Assembly: GCA_965205235.1 (NCBI GenBank)
Contig: CBDBGD010000008.1
Location: 1 to 64,000, forward strand
Source: CBDBGD01 sp965205235
GTDB taxonomy: Bacteria; Chloroflexota; Dehalococcoidia; Lucifugimonadales; UBA1127
Length of the DNA stretch: 64,000 nucleotides
Direction of reading: 5' to 3'
The notes under the pieces were generated by a model. It searched no databases. It saw only the letters and a list, made by a program, of their open reading frames with translations, and was not told the DNA's origin. The first letter of the stretch is position 1, and each line of letters begins with the position of its first letter. The translations under genes were made by a program, and so were the position numbers. Of the stretch, positions 1-8,403 are shown in pieces.

Positions 1-50
1 CGGGGCCCCTCGACCAGCGGGTGCACGTCGTAGCCGATGCCCACTCGCAC
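1..50 (-). CDS. ispF: 2-C-methyl-D-erythritol 2,4-cyclodiphosphate synthase, N-terminus only
   Basis: Only the first 16 codons lie in the window. From a GTG at 50 they read VRVGIGYDVHPLVEGP, the conserved IspF N-terminus whose Asp and His (DVH) are metal ligands in the family. The start is one base past the ispD stop, so the two genes are translationally coupled. IspF makes the cyclic diphosphate in the MEP isoprenoid pathway. The rest lies beyond the left edge. Confidence 0.85.
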   Translation of the reverse strand, partial: MRVGIGYDVHPLVEGP

Positions 51-51
51 G

Positions 52-759
52 TCAGGCCGCCTTCCGGGCCGAGCCTAGCAGGGCCTCGGCCACGAGCAGG
101 TCCACGGGGCGTGTCACCTTGAGGTTCGCAGACGTGCCGGGGAAGACTCGGACTCGATGCCCCAAGCGCTCCACCATGGCGGCGTCGTCCGTCACCGCGT
201 CGACGACGGTGCGATGCGCCTCGGCCAGAAGGTCGCGGCGGAAGACCTGTGGCGTCTGAACCGCCCAGAGCCGGTCGCGAGCTAGCGTCTCAACAACCCA
301 GCCATCGGAATCCACCATCTTGACCGTGTCGGAGAGCGGGATCACCGGCACGGCGGCCCCGGTCTCTTGGGCCGCCTCCAGGCCTTTCGCCAGAAGCTCC
401 GGCCCCGCCAGGGGTCTGGCCCCGTCGTGGACCGCCACCCAGTCGCACGGTGGTAGCGCATCGAGACCGCGCTGCACCGAATCCTGGCGCCGCTCCCCGC
501 CGATGCAGAAGCGGATGACGTCGCGGCGGGGGCTATCCTGCGTCAGCGCTCGTCCCGCATCCAGCGTCTCCTGGGACATGACCAGCACTACCTCGTCGAC
601 GAGCGGTGAAGCGCAGAAGCCGTCGAGAAGATGGCTGAGGAGTGGGCGTCCTCGGAGAAGGGCGAACAGCTTGTCGATGCCTCCCATGCGGCGGCTTTGT
701 CCTGCCGCCACGACGATGACGCCCACGCGGCCGGATACGGGACGGGTGGCCCCGGCCAC
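52..759 (-). CDS. ispD: 2-C-methyl-D-erythritol 4-phosphate cytidylyltransferase
   Basis: This 235-residue protein transfers CMP from CTP to methylerythritol 4-phosphate, the third step of the MEP pathway. It starts at GTG 759. The N-terminal nucleotide-binding motif is visible (AAGQSRRMGGIDKLF), as are VHDGARP in the middle and TDDAAMVE and NLKVTRPVDL towards the end, all diagnostic of IspD. Length is normal for the family. It lies 3 bases after the yacL-like gene and directly before ispF; the order yacL-ispD-ispF is also found in Bacillus, which supports both assignments. Expression is probably driven by the promoter upstream of the yacL-like gene. Confidence 0.93.
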   Translation of the reverse strand: MAGATRPVSGRVGVIVVAAGQSRRMGGIDKLFALLRGRPLLSHLLDGFCASPLVDEVVLVMSQETLDAGRALTQDSPRRDVIRFCIGGERRQDSVQRGLDALPPCDWVAVHDGARPLAGPELLAKGLEAAQETGAAVPVIPLSDTVKMVDSDGWVVETLARDRLWAVQTPQVFRRDLLAEAHRTVVDAVTDDAAMVERLGHRVRVFPGTSANLKVTRPVDLLVAEALLGSARKAA

Positions 760-762
760 GGA

Positions 763-1798
763 CTACCGGACCCCAGCCTTGGGCTGTGCGAAGATGATCC
801 GGCCCGACGCGTTCTGCAGCACGCGGGTGACCGCCACGTCCAGGTGGCTGTTGATGAAGCGCTTGCCACCCTCCACCACCACCATCGTGCCGTCGTCCAG
901 GAAGCCCACGCCCTGGCCGGGCTCGCGGCCCTCCTGGATGACCTTGATGGCAGCTCCTCGCTGGGAAGCACCACCGGCCGCAGCGCGTTTCGCGAGCTCG
1001 TTCACGTTGAGGACTTTGACTCCCTGGAGTTCGGCCACCCGGTTGAGGTTGTAGTCCGTCGTCAGAATGGAGGCCTTCATCTTGCGGCCAGCAGGACCAG
1101 CCGACTGTCCACGTCGGTGCCGTTGCGCACGTCGCCGTCCATGATCTGTACCGGCACATCGGTCTCGTTCCGCAGCTTGTGGAGGACTTCCAGACCTCGA
1201 CGGCCGCGGTTTCGTCGCAGAGGCTCGGAGGAGTCGGCGATGTGCTGGAGTTCATTGAGGATGAACTGCGGCACCCCCAGCGGGCCGGTCAGAAACCCGG
1301 TGGCCGCAACGTCCATGACCCGGCCGTCGATGATGCCGCTGGTGTCCAGGAGCACCAGGTTTCCGGACGAGCCCTGGCCGAGGCGAACCTCCTCAGTCCT
1401 GGAACGCCTTCCAAGCCCGCAGCCTCTCGCCCCGCAAACAGCGCCGTCCCTAGTCCGCCGAAACCCAGGCTGATGACGATGGGGAGGACGATTCCCGCAT
1501 TTCCGGGAATGCGTCCCAGCGATACGGTGAGCATCGCGGCGGCCGCCAGTCCCGCGAGAAGCCCCGCGACCCCCAGGATGACGGTGGAGGATGGAAGAGC
1601 GTTGAGCTTACGGATCGGGGCTACGACTACGAACGGCGCCAGCACTATGCCCAGCGCCAGGCCTGCCACACCTGTGGCCAGGCCCCAGGGAAAGAAGCCC
1701 GGGTCTCCGGCCTGTTCGCCGATGGCGAGCCCCAGGGGCCACGCTGCCAGGCCCAGAAGAAGGCCGAGAATTACACGGAGAGCGATACCGAAAAGCAT
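763..1798 (-). pseudogene. yacL: YacL-like membrane PIN/TRAM-domain protein, split by two frameshifts
   Basis: Three consecutive pieces in different frames together make one YacL-family protein of about 345 residues. Piece one (from ATG 1798) has four hydrophobic segments. Piece two carries the PIN start LVLLDTSGIIDGR and NELQHIADSS. Piece three (ATG 1080 to stop 763) has LTTDYNLNRVAELQGV and the TRAM stretch GQGVGFLDDGTMVVVEGG. The first shift lies near 1405-1450: in the second frame the text before the PIN domain continues sensibly as RRSRTEEVRLGQGSSG. The second shift is at 1077-1080, where the frame-two stop overlaps the ATG that opens frame three. The start has a good AGGAGG site. Either a recent pseudogene or two single-base sequence errors. 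The family is a membrane-anchored putative RNase. Confidence 0.8.
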
Positions 1799-1933
1799 GA
1801 AGTACTACCTCCTGTCGAAAGGAAAAGGGCGCGTGCACACGCTTCCAAAGGATGGTCCGATGAGGTGCCGAGGTACGGAAACGGAGGACAACCCAGAACT
1901 ACGATGACTCCAGATAAGAATGATTCCACATTT

Positions 1934-1963
1934 ATCATAGCACTTGCCGGGAAGGAAGGTCAA
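1934..1963 (-). promoter_or_regulatory. Probable promoter for the yacL-ispD-ispF block
   Basis: On the minus strand TTGACC (1963-1958) and TATGAT (1939-1934) are separated by 18 bases, a near-consensus housekeeping promoter. It lies about 135 bases upstream of the first gene. Confidence 0.55.
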
Positions 1964-1994
1964 AGACGCTCATCCCGTCCGGCAGTCCTGAGCC

Positions 1995-2591
1995 TCATCT
2001 GAACAGCTTCACCGCCTCCCTGTAGTCCTCTGCGGTGTTGAGGTCCAGGAGGACCAGGGGCGAGTCCACTGCCACCTTGGAGACGCGCTTCGGATCGCGG
2101 CCCACCACCTCCCGGACCCCCAAGCGCTCCTCCGTGATCTCCAGAAGCTCCCCCCTGAGCGCGGGATGGAACAGCAGCGGATGTCCGACCTTTCCCTCAT
2201 ACACGGGCTGCGTGATGAGCGCTTGACTCTCGAGGTGCTCCTCGAGCACGCGGCGCATCAGTCCGGGGGGGCGGGGTTGGTCCACGGCCAGAAGGAGGAG
2301 AACGGCAGCCTGGGGGTCAGTTCCCTGAACGCCCAGCTTGATTGACGTGGTCTTTCCCTCCCCGTAGCGGGGGTTGATGAGGACCGTCACGCCGCTGCTC
2401 TCCCCAACCTTTGGCGCCACCTCGTTGGCGGCATGGCCCAGCACGACGACGGTCTGAGAAACACCGGCCTCGCGGAGGGAGTTGACCTGGTAGTTGATGA
2501 GGGTGTCGCCAAGCCACGGGAGTAGGGGTTTGGGCGTGCCCATCCGGACCGATTCGCCCGCGGCGATGAGGACAGCTGCTACCCCGGCCAA
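1995..2591 (-). CDS. mocA: MocA-like molybdenum cofactor nucleotidyltransferase
   Basis: A 198-residue nucleotidyltransferase of the MobA/MocA fold. The N-terminus VLIAAGESVRMGTPKPLLPW is the nucleotide-binding loop, where GTP or CTP is bound, and AVDQPRPPG is the acidic metal-binding motif. Family members attach CMP or GMP to molybdopterin for xanthine-dehydrogenase-type enzymes. A TTG at 2591, three bases after the xdhC stop, is the only suitable start, so the gene is coupled to xdhC. That pairing favours a role in maturing a molybdenum hydroxylase. No such hydroxylase is in the window, but modABC lies nearby. The CTP versus GTP choice cannot be decided here. Confidence 0.8.
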   Translation of the reverse strand: MAGVAAVLIAAGESVRMGTPKPLLPWLGDTLINYQVNSLREAGVSQTVVVLGHAANEVAPKVGESSGVTVLINPRYGEGKTTSIKLGVQGTDPQAAVLLLLAVDQPRPPGLMRRVLEEHLESQALITQPVYEGKVGHPLLFHPALRGELLEITEERLGVREVVGRDPKRVSKVAVDSPLVLLDLNTAEDYREAVKLFR

Positions 2592-2594
2592 ACC

Positions 2595-3728
2595 CTACCT
2601 GCCGACTGCGGGCTCCAGGGCCTTCTCCTTGGCCTTGAGGAAGAGCCGGTTCTCCATCCTCATCGGACGGCCATCGCCGCCCAGGCGGTCCATGACGACC
2701 TCTGCCATGACGCTGAGCGCGATCTCTTCCGGCGTGCGGCCTCCCAGGTCCAGCCCCACAGGCCCGTGAATCTGCCGGATGCGCTCCTCCGGCACACCCC
2801 TGCGGAACAGGCCCTGGTAGATGAGCAGGCACTTCCGCTTGCTGCCGAGTAGCCCGACGTAGCCCGCAGGCGATAGCGCTGCAGCTTCCGTGGCCATGTC
2901 GTCGAAGCGGTGCCCGCGCGTGGCGATGACGATGAAGGTGTTGGTGCTGACGGGGATCTGCGCCAGCCCCTCGTCGTACGGCGCCACGATGGTGCTTTCC
3001 GCGTAGGGGAACCGCTCCCGGTTGGAGAACTCCGGGCGGTCGTCGATGACGTGGATGGTGAAGCCGACCGACCGCGCCAGCCGGGCCAAGGCCAGGGCAA
3101 TGTGCCCGCCCCCCATGATCACAAGCTGTGGAGGCGTGGTGTAGGCCTCGATGAACAGTTGGGAGCCGTCGCTGGCGGACAGGAACTCGCACTTCCCGTA
3201 GGGCATGAGCTCCCGCGCACGCTCCGACGCCTCGGCGTCCAGGGCGGGACTCCCCAGCGTGCCCTCGACGGACCCGTCGCGCCGGATGAACAGCCTCTGG
3301 CCCACGGGCTGCGGAGCGCCGCGTGGCGACTTGAGCAGGGAAGCCACGGCGACGGCAGGCCCGCCGGCGTAGGCGTCGGCGATCTCGTGGAGGTAGGGCA
3401 GGGCAGTCTCGGGTTGGCGGACCGGCTCCAGGAGGAAGTACATGGTGCCGCCGCAGACCAGGCCGTCGCGGGCCGCCAGGTCCTCGTTCAGGAAATAGTC
3501 CTTGACCTCGGCGTCGCCGCCGCGCTTCAGGAGCTCGCTTGAGGCGAACCAGATGTCGCCCTCCACGCAGCCGCCGCCCAGGGTGCCCACCCCGCTGCCG
3601 TCCCTGCGCACCAGGAGCTTGGCGCCGGGCTTCTGCGGCGTCGATCCCTTCGTGCGGACAACCGTGGCCAGGACGCAGGGATCGCCCTGCTCCAGGACCC
3701 TGGCCATCTCGTGGTAGACTTCTCGCAT
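2595..3728 (-). CDS. xdhC: XdhC/CoxI family molybdenum hydroxylase maturation factor
   Basis: This 377-residue protein starts at ATG 3728. An N-terminal XdhC/CoxI domain (about residues 1-80, LATVVRTKGSTPQKPGAKLL and GTLGGGCVEG) is followed by a C-terminal Rossmann domain from about residue 180 (LVIMGGGHIALALARLA, then HVIDDRPEF and VGLLGSKRK). XdhC proteins bind molybdenum cofactor, promote its sulfuration and insert it into xanthine-dehydrogenase-type enzymes. It is the first gene of a pair with mocA and is divergent from the Lrp-type regulator at 3921, which may control it. Confidence 0.88.
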   Translation of the reverse strand: MREVYHEMARVLEQGDPCVLATVVRTKGSTPQKPGAKLLVRRDGSGVGTLGGGCVEGDIWFASSELLKRGGDAEVKDYFLNEDLAARDGLVCGGTMYFLLEPVRQPETALPYLHEIADAYAGGPAVAVASLLKSPRGAPQPVGQRLFIRRDGSVEGTLGSPALDAEASERARELMPYGKCEFLSASDGSQLFIEAYTTPPQLVIMGGGHIALALARLARSVGFTIHVIDDRPEFSNRERFPYAESTIVAPYDEGLAQIPVSTNTFIVIATRGHRFDDMATEAAALSPAGYVGLLGSKRKCLLIYQGLFRRGVPEERIRQIHGPVGLDLGGRTPEEIALSVMAEVVMDRLGGDGRPMRMENRLFLKAKEKALEPAVGR

Positions 3729-3853
3729 TGCCGTGCCTCACCACCATTCTAGCAGGTATTGGCTGACTGTGCCGGAAGCGTGGGCGCAGTCTCAGTTGCT
3801 GCCGATTTGCCTGCGAAATCGCCACTTGAAGGCCGTTCTCTGTCTTCCTCCTC

Positions 3854-3888
3854 CTACGATTGACAGATTTCGTAGAGTCCACTAGTAT
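3854..3888 (+). promoter_or_regulatory. Promoter with palindromic operator upstream of the Lrp/AsnC gene
   Basis: TTGACA (3860-3865) and TAGTAT (3883-3888) are spaced by exactly 17 bases. A palindrome, CTACGA (3854-3859), 10 bases, TCGTAG (3870-3875), straddles the -35 box. Lrp/AsnC regulators are usually autoregulated through such dyads, so this is a likely self-operator; that role is inferred. Confidence 0.65.
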
Positions 3889-3920
3889 GTTGCCATCCCT
3901 TTGCACGAAAGGTTCGAGGT

Positions 3921-4370
3921 ATGCCTGAGGTAGACGAGCTCGACCGGCGGATGATCCAGTTGCTCCAGCGGAACGGGCGTGCCTCCAACGCTCGTGTGGC
4001 CAGGGAGGTGGGCGTCAGCGAGGGCACGGTCCGCCGCCGTCTCAAGCGCCTCCTGGAAGAGGACATCATCAAGGTCGTCGCCTTCCCCGACCCCGAGATG
4101 TTCGGCTACGGGACCGAGGCCCTGGTCGGTGTGCAGGTCGACCCGGACAAGACCAACGAGGTCGCGTCGAGCTTGGCGGTCCTCCGGGAGACCTCCTGGG
4201 TCTCCGTGACCACAGGCGCCTTTGACATCTTCACCTGGGTCACCCTCCCCTCCTCTGTCGAACTCGGCACCTTCCTCAACACCAAGGTGCGGACGGTGCC
4301 GGGAGTCCGGCGGACCGAGACCTTTGTCAACCTGCAGATTCCCAAGCGAAACTACGGTCTGGTGGTCTGA
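3921..4370 (+). CDS. Lrp/AsnC family transcriptional regulator
   Basis: A 149-residue protein with an N-terminal winged helix-turn-helix (about residues 4-60, LDRRMIQLLQRNGRASNARV then VSEGTVRRRLKRLLEE) and a C-terminal RAM (ligand-binding) domain (about 65-145). Both are typical of Lrp/AsnC feast/famine regulators, which bind amino acids or small effectors and form octamers on DNA. It is transcribed divergently from xdhC and upstream of the ferredoxin and modABC genes. The palindrome on its own promoter suggests autoregulation. The effector cannot be told from the sequence. Confidence 0.9.
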   Translation: MPEVDELDRRMIQLLQRNGRASNARVAREVGVSEGTVRRRLKRLLEEDIIKVVAFPDPEMFGYGTEALVGVQVDPDKTNEVASSLAVLRETSWVSVTTGAFDIFTWVTLPSSVELGTFLNTKVRTVPGVRRTETFVNLQIPKRNYGLVV

Positions 4371-4423
4371 GCCCGCCGTCTGGATTCCGCTGGATTGCAG
4401 ATAGTCGCCGGCCCGTGGTGTGG

Positions 4424-4429
4424 TACAAT
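4424..4429 (+). promoter_or_regulatory. Possible -10 box for the ferredoxin gene
   Basis: TACAAT lies 62 bases before the ferredoxin start. No convincing -35 box stands 16-18 bases upstream, so this is only a weak candidate. Confidence 0.3.
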
Positions 4430-4491
4430 GTGTGCCGCGAAATGCAAGTCTTTGGGGCACCCAAACCCGTGATGAAGGAGTTCAGCGGCCG

Positions 4492-4794
4492 ATGACATAC
4501 ATCATTGCAGAGCCCTGCGTAAACGTGAAGGACGGCAGCTGCATTGACGTCTGCCCGGTGGACTGCATCTACACCACCTCCGACGACAGCATGATGTACA
4601 TCAACCCCGACGAGTGCATCGACTGCGCCGCATGCGAGCCGGTCTGCCCGGTGGTGGCGATATTCGTCGAAGACCAGGTCCCCGAGCAATGGCAGAACTA
4701 TATCCCCATGAACTACGACTACTTCGAGGGCAAGGACCTGGACGAGTTGAAGGAGGCCACCCGCGTGGCCCCCAGAAACATCGGCGAGGCCTGA
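4492..4794 (+). CDS. fdxA: Seven-iron ferredoxin (FdxA type)
   Basis: A 100-residue ferredoxin that carries electrons through one [3Fe-4S] and one [4Fe-4S] cluster. Visible cysteine motifs are EPCVNVKDGSCIDVCPVDC near the N-terminus and CIDCAACEPVCPV around residues 40-52, matching actinobacterial/Thermus FdxA closely (MTYIIAEPCV start). The ATG at 4492 is chosen over a longer in-frame reading because the family begins at MTY and AGGAG lies 11 bases upstream. With no NADH-input module in the nuo operon, ferredoxins such as this are plausible electron donors in the cell; that link is inferred. Confidence 0.9.
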   Translation: MTYIIAEPCVNVKDGSCIDVCPVDCIYTTSDDSMMYINPDECIDCAACEPVCPVVAIFVEDQVPEQWQNYIPMNYDYFEGKDLDELKEATRVAPRNIGEA

Positions 4795-4839
4795 CCGTAG
4801 TCTTCTCCTTCATCGACCGGCATCGCTCCCTCGCGCCAG

Positions 4840-5652
4840 ATGCCGCCCGCTGAGTCTCCCGACCGATTCGGACGGCGCCTTTTGCTGCGGTGGCGCCTGT
4901 TTCTTCCTGTTCTCCCCGTCCTGCTCCTCGCGATGTCCCTCCTCGGATGTGGCCGCTCGGACGACGAGCTGCTCGTCTTCGCCGCCGCCAGCCTGCGCGA
5001 TGCGTTGCAGGAGACGGGCGAAGAGTTCCACCGGGCCCACGGCGTGCGTGTCCGCTTCAGCTACGGTGGGTCGGTTGCCATGGCCCAGCAGCTTGCCCGC
5101 GGCGCCCCCGCTGACCTGTTCCTGAGCGCTGGGCCGGGGCCCATGGACACTCTTGAGCGACAGGAGTTGTTGGAGCCCGGCACCCGAGTCGACCTCCTTG
5201 GCAACGTCCTCGTCGTCGTCGCCGGGGAAGGGGTCAGCGCAACCCTGTCCGAGCCCCAGGGTCTGCTCGCCCCTGAAGTGCGCAGGCTCGCAGTCGCCGA
5301 CCCGCAGCTGGCGCCCGCCGGTGCCTACGCTCGAGAGGCGCTGCAGTCGCTGGGGCTGTGGGCGACGCTTGAGCCGAAGCTGGTGATGGGCCCCGACGTT
5401 CGCACGGTCCTCGCCTACGTCGAGTCCGGCAACGCCGATGCGGCAATCGTCTACGCCAGCGACGCGAGCATCTCTCTCGACCTGCGCGTGCTCTGGACCT
5501 TCGACCCCGACAGCCATTCGCCCCTCGTCTACCCCGCTGCGGCGCTCGACGATGCAGGGCGCCCGGAAGCCGCCCGCCTCTTCCTCGAGTTCCTCCAAGA
5601 AGCAGAGGCCGGAGAGGTGTTCAGCAAGTTCGGCTTTCGCTCGCTCCCATGA
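4840..5652 (+). CDS. modA: Molybdate ABC transporter substrate-binding lipoprotein
   Basis: A 270-residue periplasmic-type binding protein. The arginine-rich N-terminus, hydrophobic stretch and lipobox LLGC (Cys near residue 38) mark a lipoprotein. The mature part starts ELLVFAAASLRDALQETGEEF, the ModA signature, and has YGGSVAMAQQLARGAPADLFLSA for oxyanion binding. It opens the modABC set. The start at ATG 4840 has no clear ribosome site, and the gap from the ferredoxin stop is only 45 bases, so it may be co-transcribed with fdxA. Confidence 0.9.
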   Translation: MPPAESPDRFGRRLLLRWRLFLPVLPVLLLAMSLLGCGRSDDELLVFAAASLRDALQETGEEFHRAHGVRVRFSYGGSVAMAQQLARGAPADLFLSAGPGPMDTLERQELLEPGTRVDLLGNVLVVVAGEGVSATLSEPQGLLAPEVRRLAVADPQLAPAGAYAREALQSLGLWATLEPKLVMGPDVRTVLAYVESGNADAAIVYASDASISLDLRVLWTFDPDSHSPLVYPAAALDDAGRPEAARLFLEFLQEAEAGEVFSKFGFRSLP

Positions 5653-5749
5653 CGAATGAGGCGTCCCGCCGTGCGTAGACCATCGCCTCTCCCTGTGCAA
5701 TAATCCGCCGCAACCCCCGGTCCCTCCGGCAGGCGGCGAAAGGAGGGGA

Positions 5750-6418
5750 GTGCCAAGCAACGAAGAGCTTAGAGTGATGGCGCTGTCCCTTCAGGTGGCC
5801 TCCGTGGGCACCGCTGTGGGACTTCCTCTGGCCCTTGGTATTGCCTGGGTGCTTGCCAAGAGCCGATGGCCTGGCAAGTCCGTGCTGGACACCCTGGTCT
5901 CCTTTCCTCTAGTCCTCCCGCCGGTGGTGGCGGGGTACGCTCTGCTCCTACTCCTAGGCCGAGGCGGTCCGCTGGGCGGCCTGCTGGAGCGTCTGGGCGT
6001 CGACGTCGTCTTCACCTGGGGTGCGGCGGCCCTGGCGGCGGGGCTCGTGGCCCTCCCCCTCATGGTGCGGACCATCGAAGTGGCCCTGGCGGGCGTCGAC
6101 TCCCGGTTGGAGGGCGCCGCCCGCAGCCTGGGAGCGGGGCCTTGGCGGGTCTTCGCGACCGTGACCGTCCCCCTGGCGGCGAAAGGGATCGCGGCGGGCG
6201 TCGTGCTGGGCTTCGCCAGGGGCCTGGGCGAGTTCGGGGCCACCATCGTCGTGGCCGGCAACATCCCGGGCCGCACCCAAACGCTGCCCCTGGCAATTTT
6301 CACCGACCTCCAGGTCGGCAACGATGCCGGCGCGGTCCGCCTCATCATCCTCTCCCTCGCCTTGGCGTTGGGCGCCCTGCTCGTCCATCATCGACTGGCC
6401 CGCCGCGCGGCGACCTAG
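5750..6418 (+). CDS. modB: Molybdate ABC transporter permease
   Basis: A 222-residue membrane protein with about five or six hydrophobic segments and the permease EAA-type loop (EGAARSLGAGPWRVFATVTV). ModB forms the channel for molybdate. The GTG at 5750 lies only 3 bases after AGGAGG (5741-5746); a GTG at 5774 or an ATG at 5777 in the same frame are alternatives but would lose conserved N-terminal residues, so the exact start is uncertain. It ends 3 bases before modC. Confidence 0.9.
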   Translation: MPSNEELRVMALSLQVASVGTAVGLPLALGIAWVLAKSRWPGKSVLDTLVSFPLVLPPVVAGYALLLLLGRGGPLGGLLERLGVDVVFTWGAAALAAGLVALPLMVRTIEVALAGVDSRLEGAARSLGAGPWRVFATVTVPLAAKGIAAGVVLGFARGLGEFGATIVVAGNIPGRTQTLPLAIFTDLQVGNDAGAVRLIILSLALALGALLVHHRLARRAAT

Positions 6419-6421
6419 CTC

Positions 6422-7504
6422 ATGGACGCTCACTTCTTCGCACTCCGCCTCAGCAAGACGTACGGCAAGTTTCATCTTGACTTGGACCTGGAGCTGAGTC
6501 CCGGAATCACCGCCCTCTACGGACCGAACGGGAGCGGCAAGAGCACCACCCTTGACTGTATAGCCGGCCTGGCGGCCCCGGACGGCGGCGAGGTACGGCT
6601 GGACGGGCGCGTGCTCTTCTCCTCGCAGGAACGCCTCAACCTGCCGCCGGAGCAGCGACGAGTGGGCTACGTCTTCCAAGAGAGCTTGCTCTTCCCCCAC
6701 CTTACGGTGCTCGACAACGTCCTCTACGGCTACCGGCGCACTCCCGAGGCCTCCAGGCGCGTCGAGGTCGACGCGATCGTGGACCTCCTCGACCTGGGGC
6801 CGCTGCTGAAGCGTCGGCCCGCGGGCCTCTCCGGCGGTGAGGCGAGGCGCGTCGCCTTGGCGAGGGCCATCGCCACGTCCCCGGACCTGCTCCTCCTCGA
6901 CGAGCCCCTGACCTCCCTCGATGGAGCCTACCGAGGCCGGGCCCTGCGCTCCCTCAAGGCCCTCCGACAGCAGATGGGACTTTCCATGCTCTACGTCTCC
7001 CACTCCATCTCCGAGGTCCTGGCCCTTGCGGACCACGCCGTAGCGATCAAGGAGGGCGCCGTCGTGGCCGCTGGGGCGCCCCACGGAGTCCTCCGCCATC
7101 CGAGCGTGCGACCGCTGGTGGCCGGGGAGGCGCTGGAGAACCTGCTGGAGGTGGAGCTCATGGAGCATCGTGCGGCCTCCGGCCTGACCCGGGCACGCCT
7201 GGGCCCCCATGACCTGTGGCTCCCTCAGGTCGACGGTCCGGTTGGCGGCACCGTATCCGTCTCCATCCGCGCCGCCGATGTCCTCCTGGCCAGCGAGGCG
7301 CCCCGCGGCCTGAGCGCGCGGAACGTCCTTCGCGCCGTTGTGGCGGAGGTTGGCGACCTGGGTCCTGCGGCGCTGGTCACCGCCGACATCGGCGTGCCGC
7401 TGCTGGTTGAGGTGAGCCGTGAGGCCAGGGAGAGTCTGGGCCTCGCTCCGGGCCGCGAGGTCTACCTCGTCATCAAGGCCAACTCAATCGCCGTGTTGGG
7501 CTGA
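6422..7504 (+). CDS. modC: Molybdate ABC transporter ATP-binding protein
   Basis: A 360-residue ATPase. Walker A (GPNGSGKST), signature (LSGGEARRVALARAI), Walker B (LLLLDEPLTSLD) and the switch His (YVSHS) are all present, followed by a C-terminal Mop/TOBE domain (about residues 295-360) typical of ModC. It energises molybdate uptake with ModA and ModB, feeding molybdenum cofactor synthesis. It is the last gene of the operon and converges on the heme-protein gene at 7524. Confidence 0.93.
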   Translation: MDAHFFALRLSKTYGKFHLDLDLELSPGITALYGPNGSGKSTTLDCIAGLAAPDGGEVRLDGRVLFSSQERLNLPPEQRRVGYVFQESLLFPHLTVLDNVLYGYRRTPEASRRVEVDAIVDLLDLGPLLKRRPAGLSGGEARRVALARAIATSPDLLLLDEPLTSLDGAYRGRALRSLKALRQQMGLSMLYVSHSISEVLALADHAVAIKEGAVVAAGAPHGVLRHPSVRPLVAGEALENLLEVELMEHRAASGLTRARLGPHDLWLPQVDGPVGGTVSVSIRAADVLLASEAPRGLSARNVLRAVVAEVGDLGPAALVTADIGVPLLVEVSREARESLGLAPGREVYLVIKANSIAVLG

Positions 7505-7523
7505 GGACGCTGGCGGCTGCCGG

Positions 7524-8270
7524 CTACCCCAGGGCGTCCAGCGCCTCGCCCAAGGGACGGGCCAGGCACGTGAAGATGGGCGTGTCGCGCAGCGTGTAGG
7601 GGCGAGCGGCCGATTCCCGAAGGTCCATCACCAGCTCCAGGAACTGCCCCAGGTCCCCCGTCTCGAACGACACCACGTGCTCCTGGTCGTCCAGCCCGTA
7701 CGAGTAGGTGGTGTTGATGCGGACGCCGGGGTACTTGTGCCCCACCGCGAAGTGCTGTCCCATCATGCGCTGGCGCTCTTTCTGGGGAAGCTGGTACCAG
7801 TCATGAGTTTTCAAGAACGGGTACACGATGAGGTACGGGTACTCCTGCCGGGAGAGGCGGAGCACCGACCGCGTCCCCTCCTGGCCGGCGTGGCGGTGGC
7901 CGCCCAGATATGGAGAGCGGCGCGTGAGAGCGAAGTACGAGTGCGTCAGGCCCAGGTAACCTGCCAGGGCTGTCCGGTTGAGCTGGGCCGCGAGACCGTG
8001 TAGCTCCTCAACGTCCTCCGCGATGAGCCACAGCAGTAGGTCGGCGTCGGCCCGCAGGCCCACCAGGGAGTAGCTGCGCAGCACCATCCCGTTCGCATGC
8101 TCCGCCACCACCGCGGCGAACTCCTCCTTCTGGCTCCGCCGAAGCTCCTGGTCCAAGCGGCGCCAGGCAGGGTCCACCCTGTAGAAGTTGTACTTCACGA
8201 ACTGGCGGCGCTCTTCGGCCACGGTCTCCTCCACGGCGTGCGTCCCCAGGCCATTATAGTCGTTTTGCAT
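7524..8270 (-). CDS. hemQ: Chlorite-dismutase-family heme protein, probable coproheme decarboxylase
   Basis: A 248-residue member of the chlorite dismutase/HemQ fold. Typical stretches are YPFLKTHDWYQLP, the helix ERQRMMGQHFAVGHKYPG with the likely proximal heme His, NTTYSYGLDDQEHVVSFE, and RPYTLRDTPIF at the end. In HemQ (ChdC) a Tyr just before the DWY motif is catalytic, and a Tyr stands there (IVYPF). The closest match is the HemQ branch, which makes heme b from coproheme, rather than true chlorite dismutase, but no other heme genes are nearby. It starts at ATG 8270 just after a GGAGG-rich site and is divergent from the queuosine gene. Confidence 0.8.
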   Translation of the reverse strand: MQNDYNGLGTHAVEETVAEERRQFVKYNFYRVDPAWRRLDQELRRSQKEEFAAVVAEHANGMVLRSYSLVGLRADADLLLWLIAEDVEELHGLAAQLNRTALAGYLGLTHSYFALTRRSPYLGGHRHAGQEGTRSVLRLSRQEYPYLIVYPFLKTHDWYQLPQKERQRMMGQHFAVGHKYPGVRINTTYSYGLDDQEHVVSFETGDLGQFLELVMDLRESAARPYTLRDTPIFTCLARPLGEALDALG

Positions 8271-8403
8271 CCCCCTCCTCTAGCCTCGCATAGGTGAGAG
8301 CTACGGCTTTCGTCGTTTTCCGATGTGGCGGGGTAAATCCTCGCCGCCCTCTTTTTCGGATGTACACATGGGGACTTGTTGTGCGGACTGTGGAGGCATC
8401 CCC

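Noticed and set aside
763..1080. Independent 105-residue TRAM protein
   Set aside because: Its sequence continues the PIN domain of the preceding frame, so it is the C-terminal part of the yacL-like gene.
5954..7210. 418-residue open frame on the minus strand opposite modBC
   Set aside because: It is a by-product of high GC codon use; the plus strand carries clear modB and modC, and the antisense protein has low-complexity Gly/Arg/Glu sequence.
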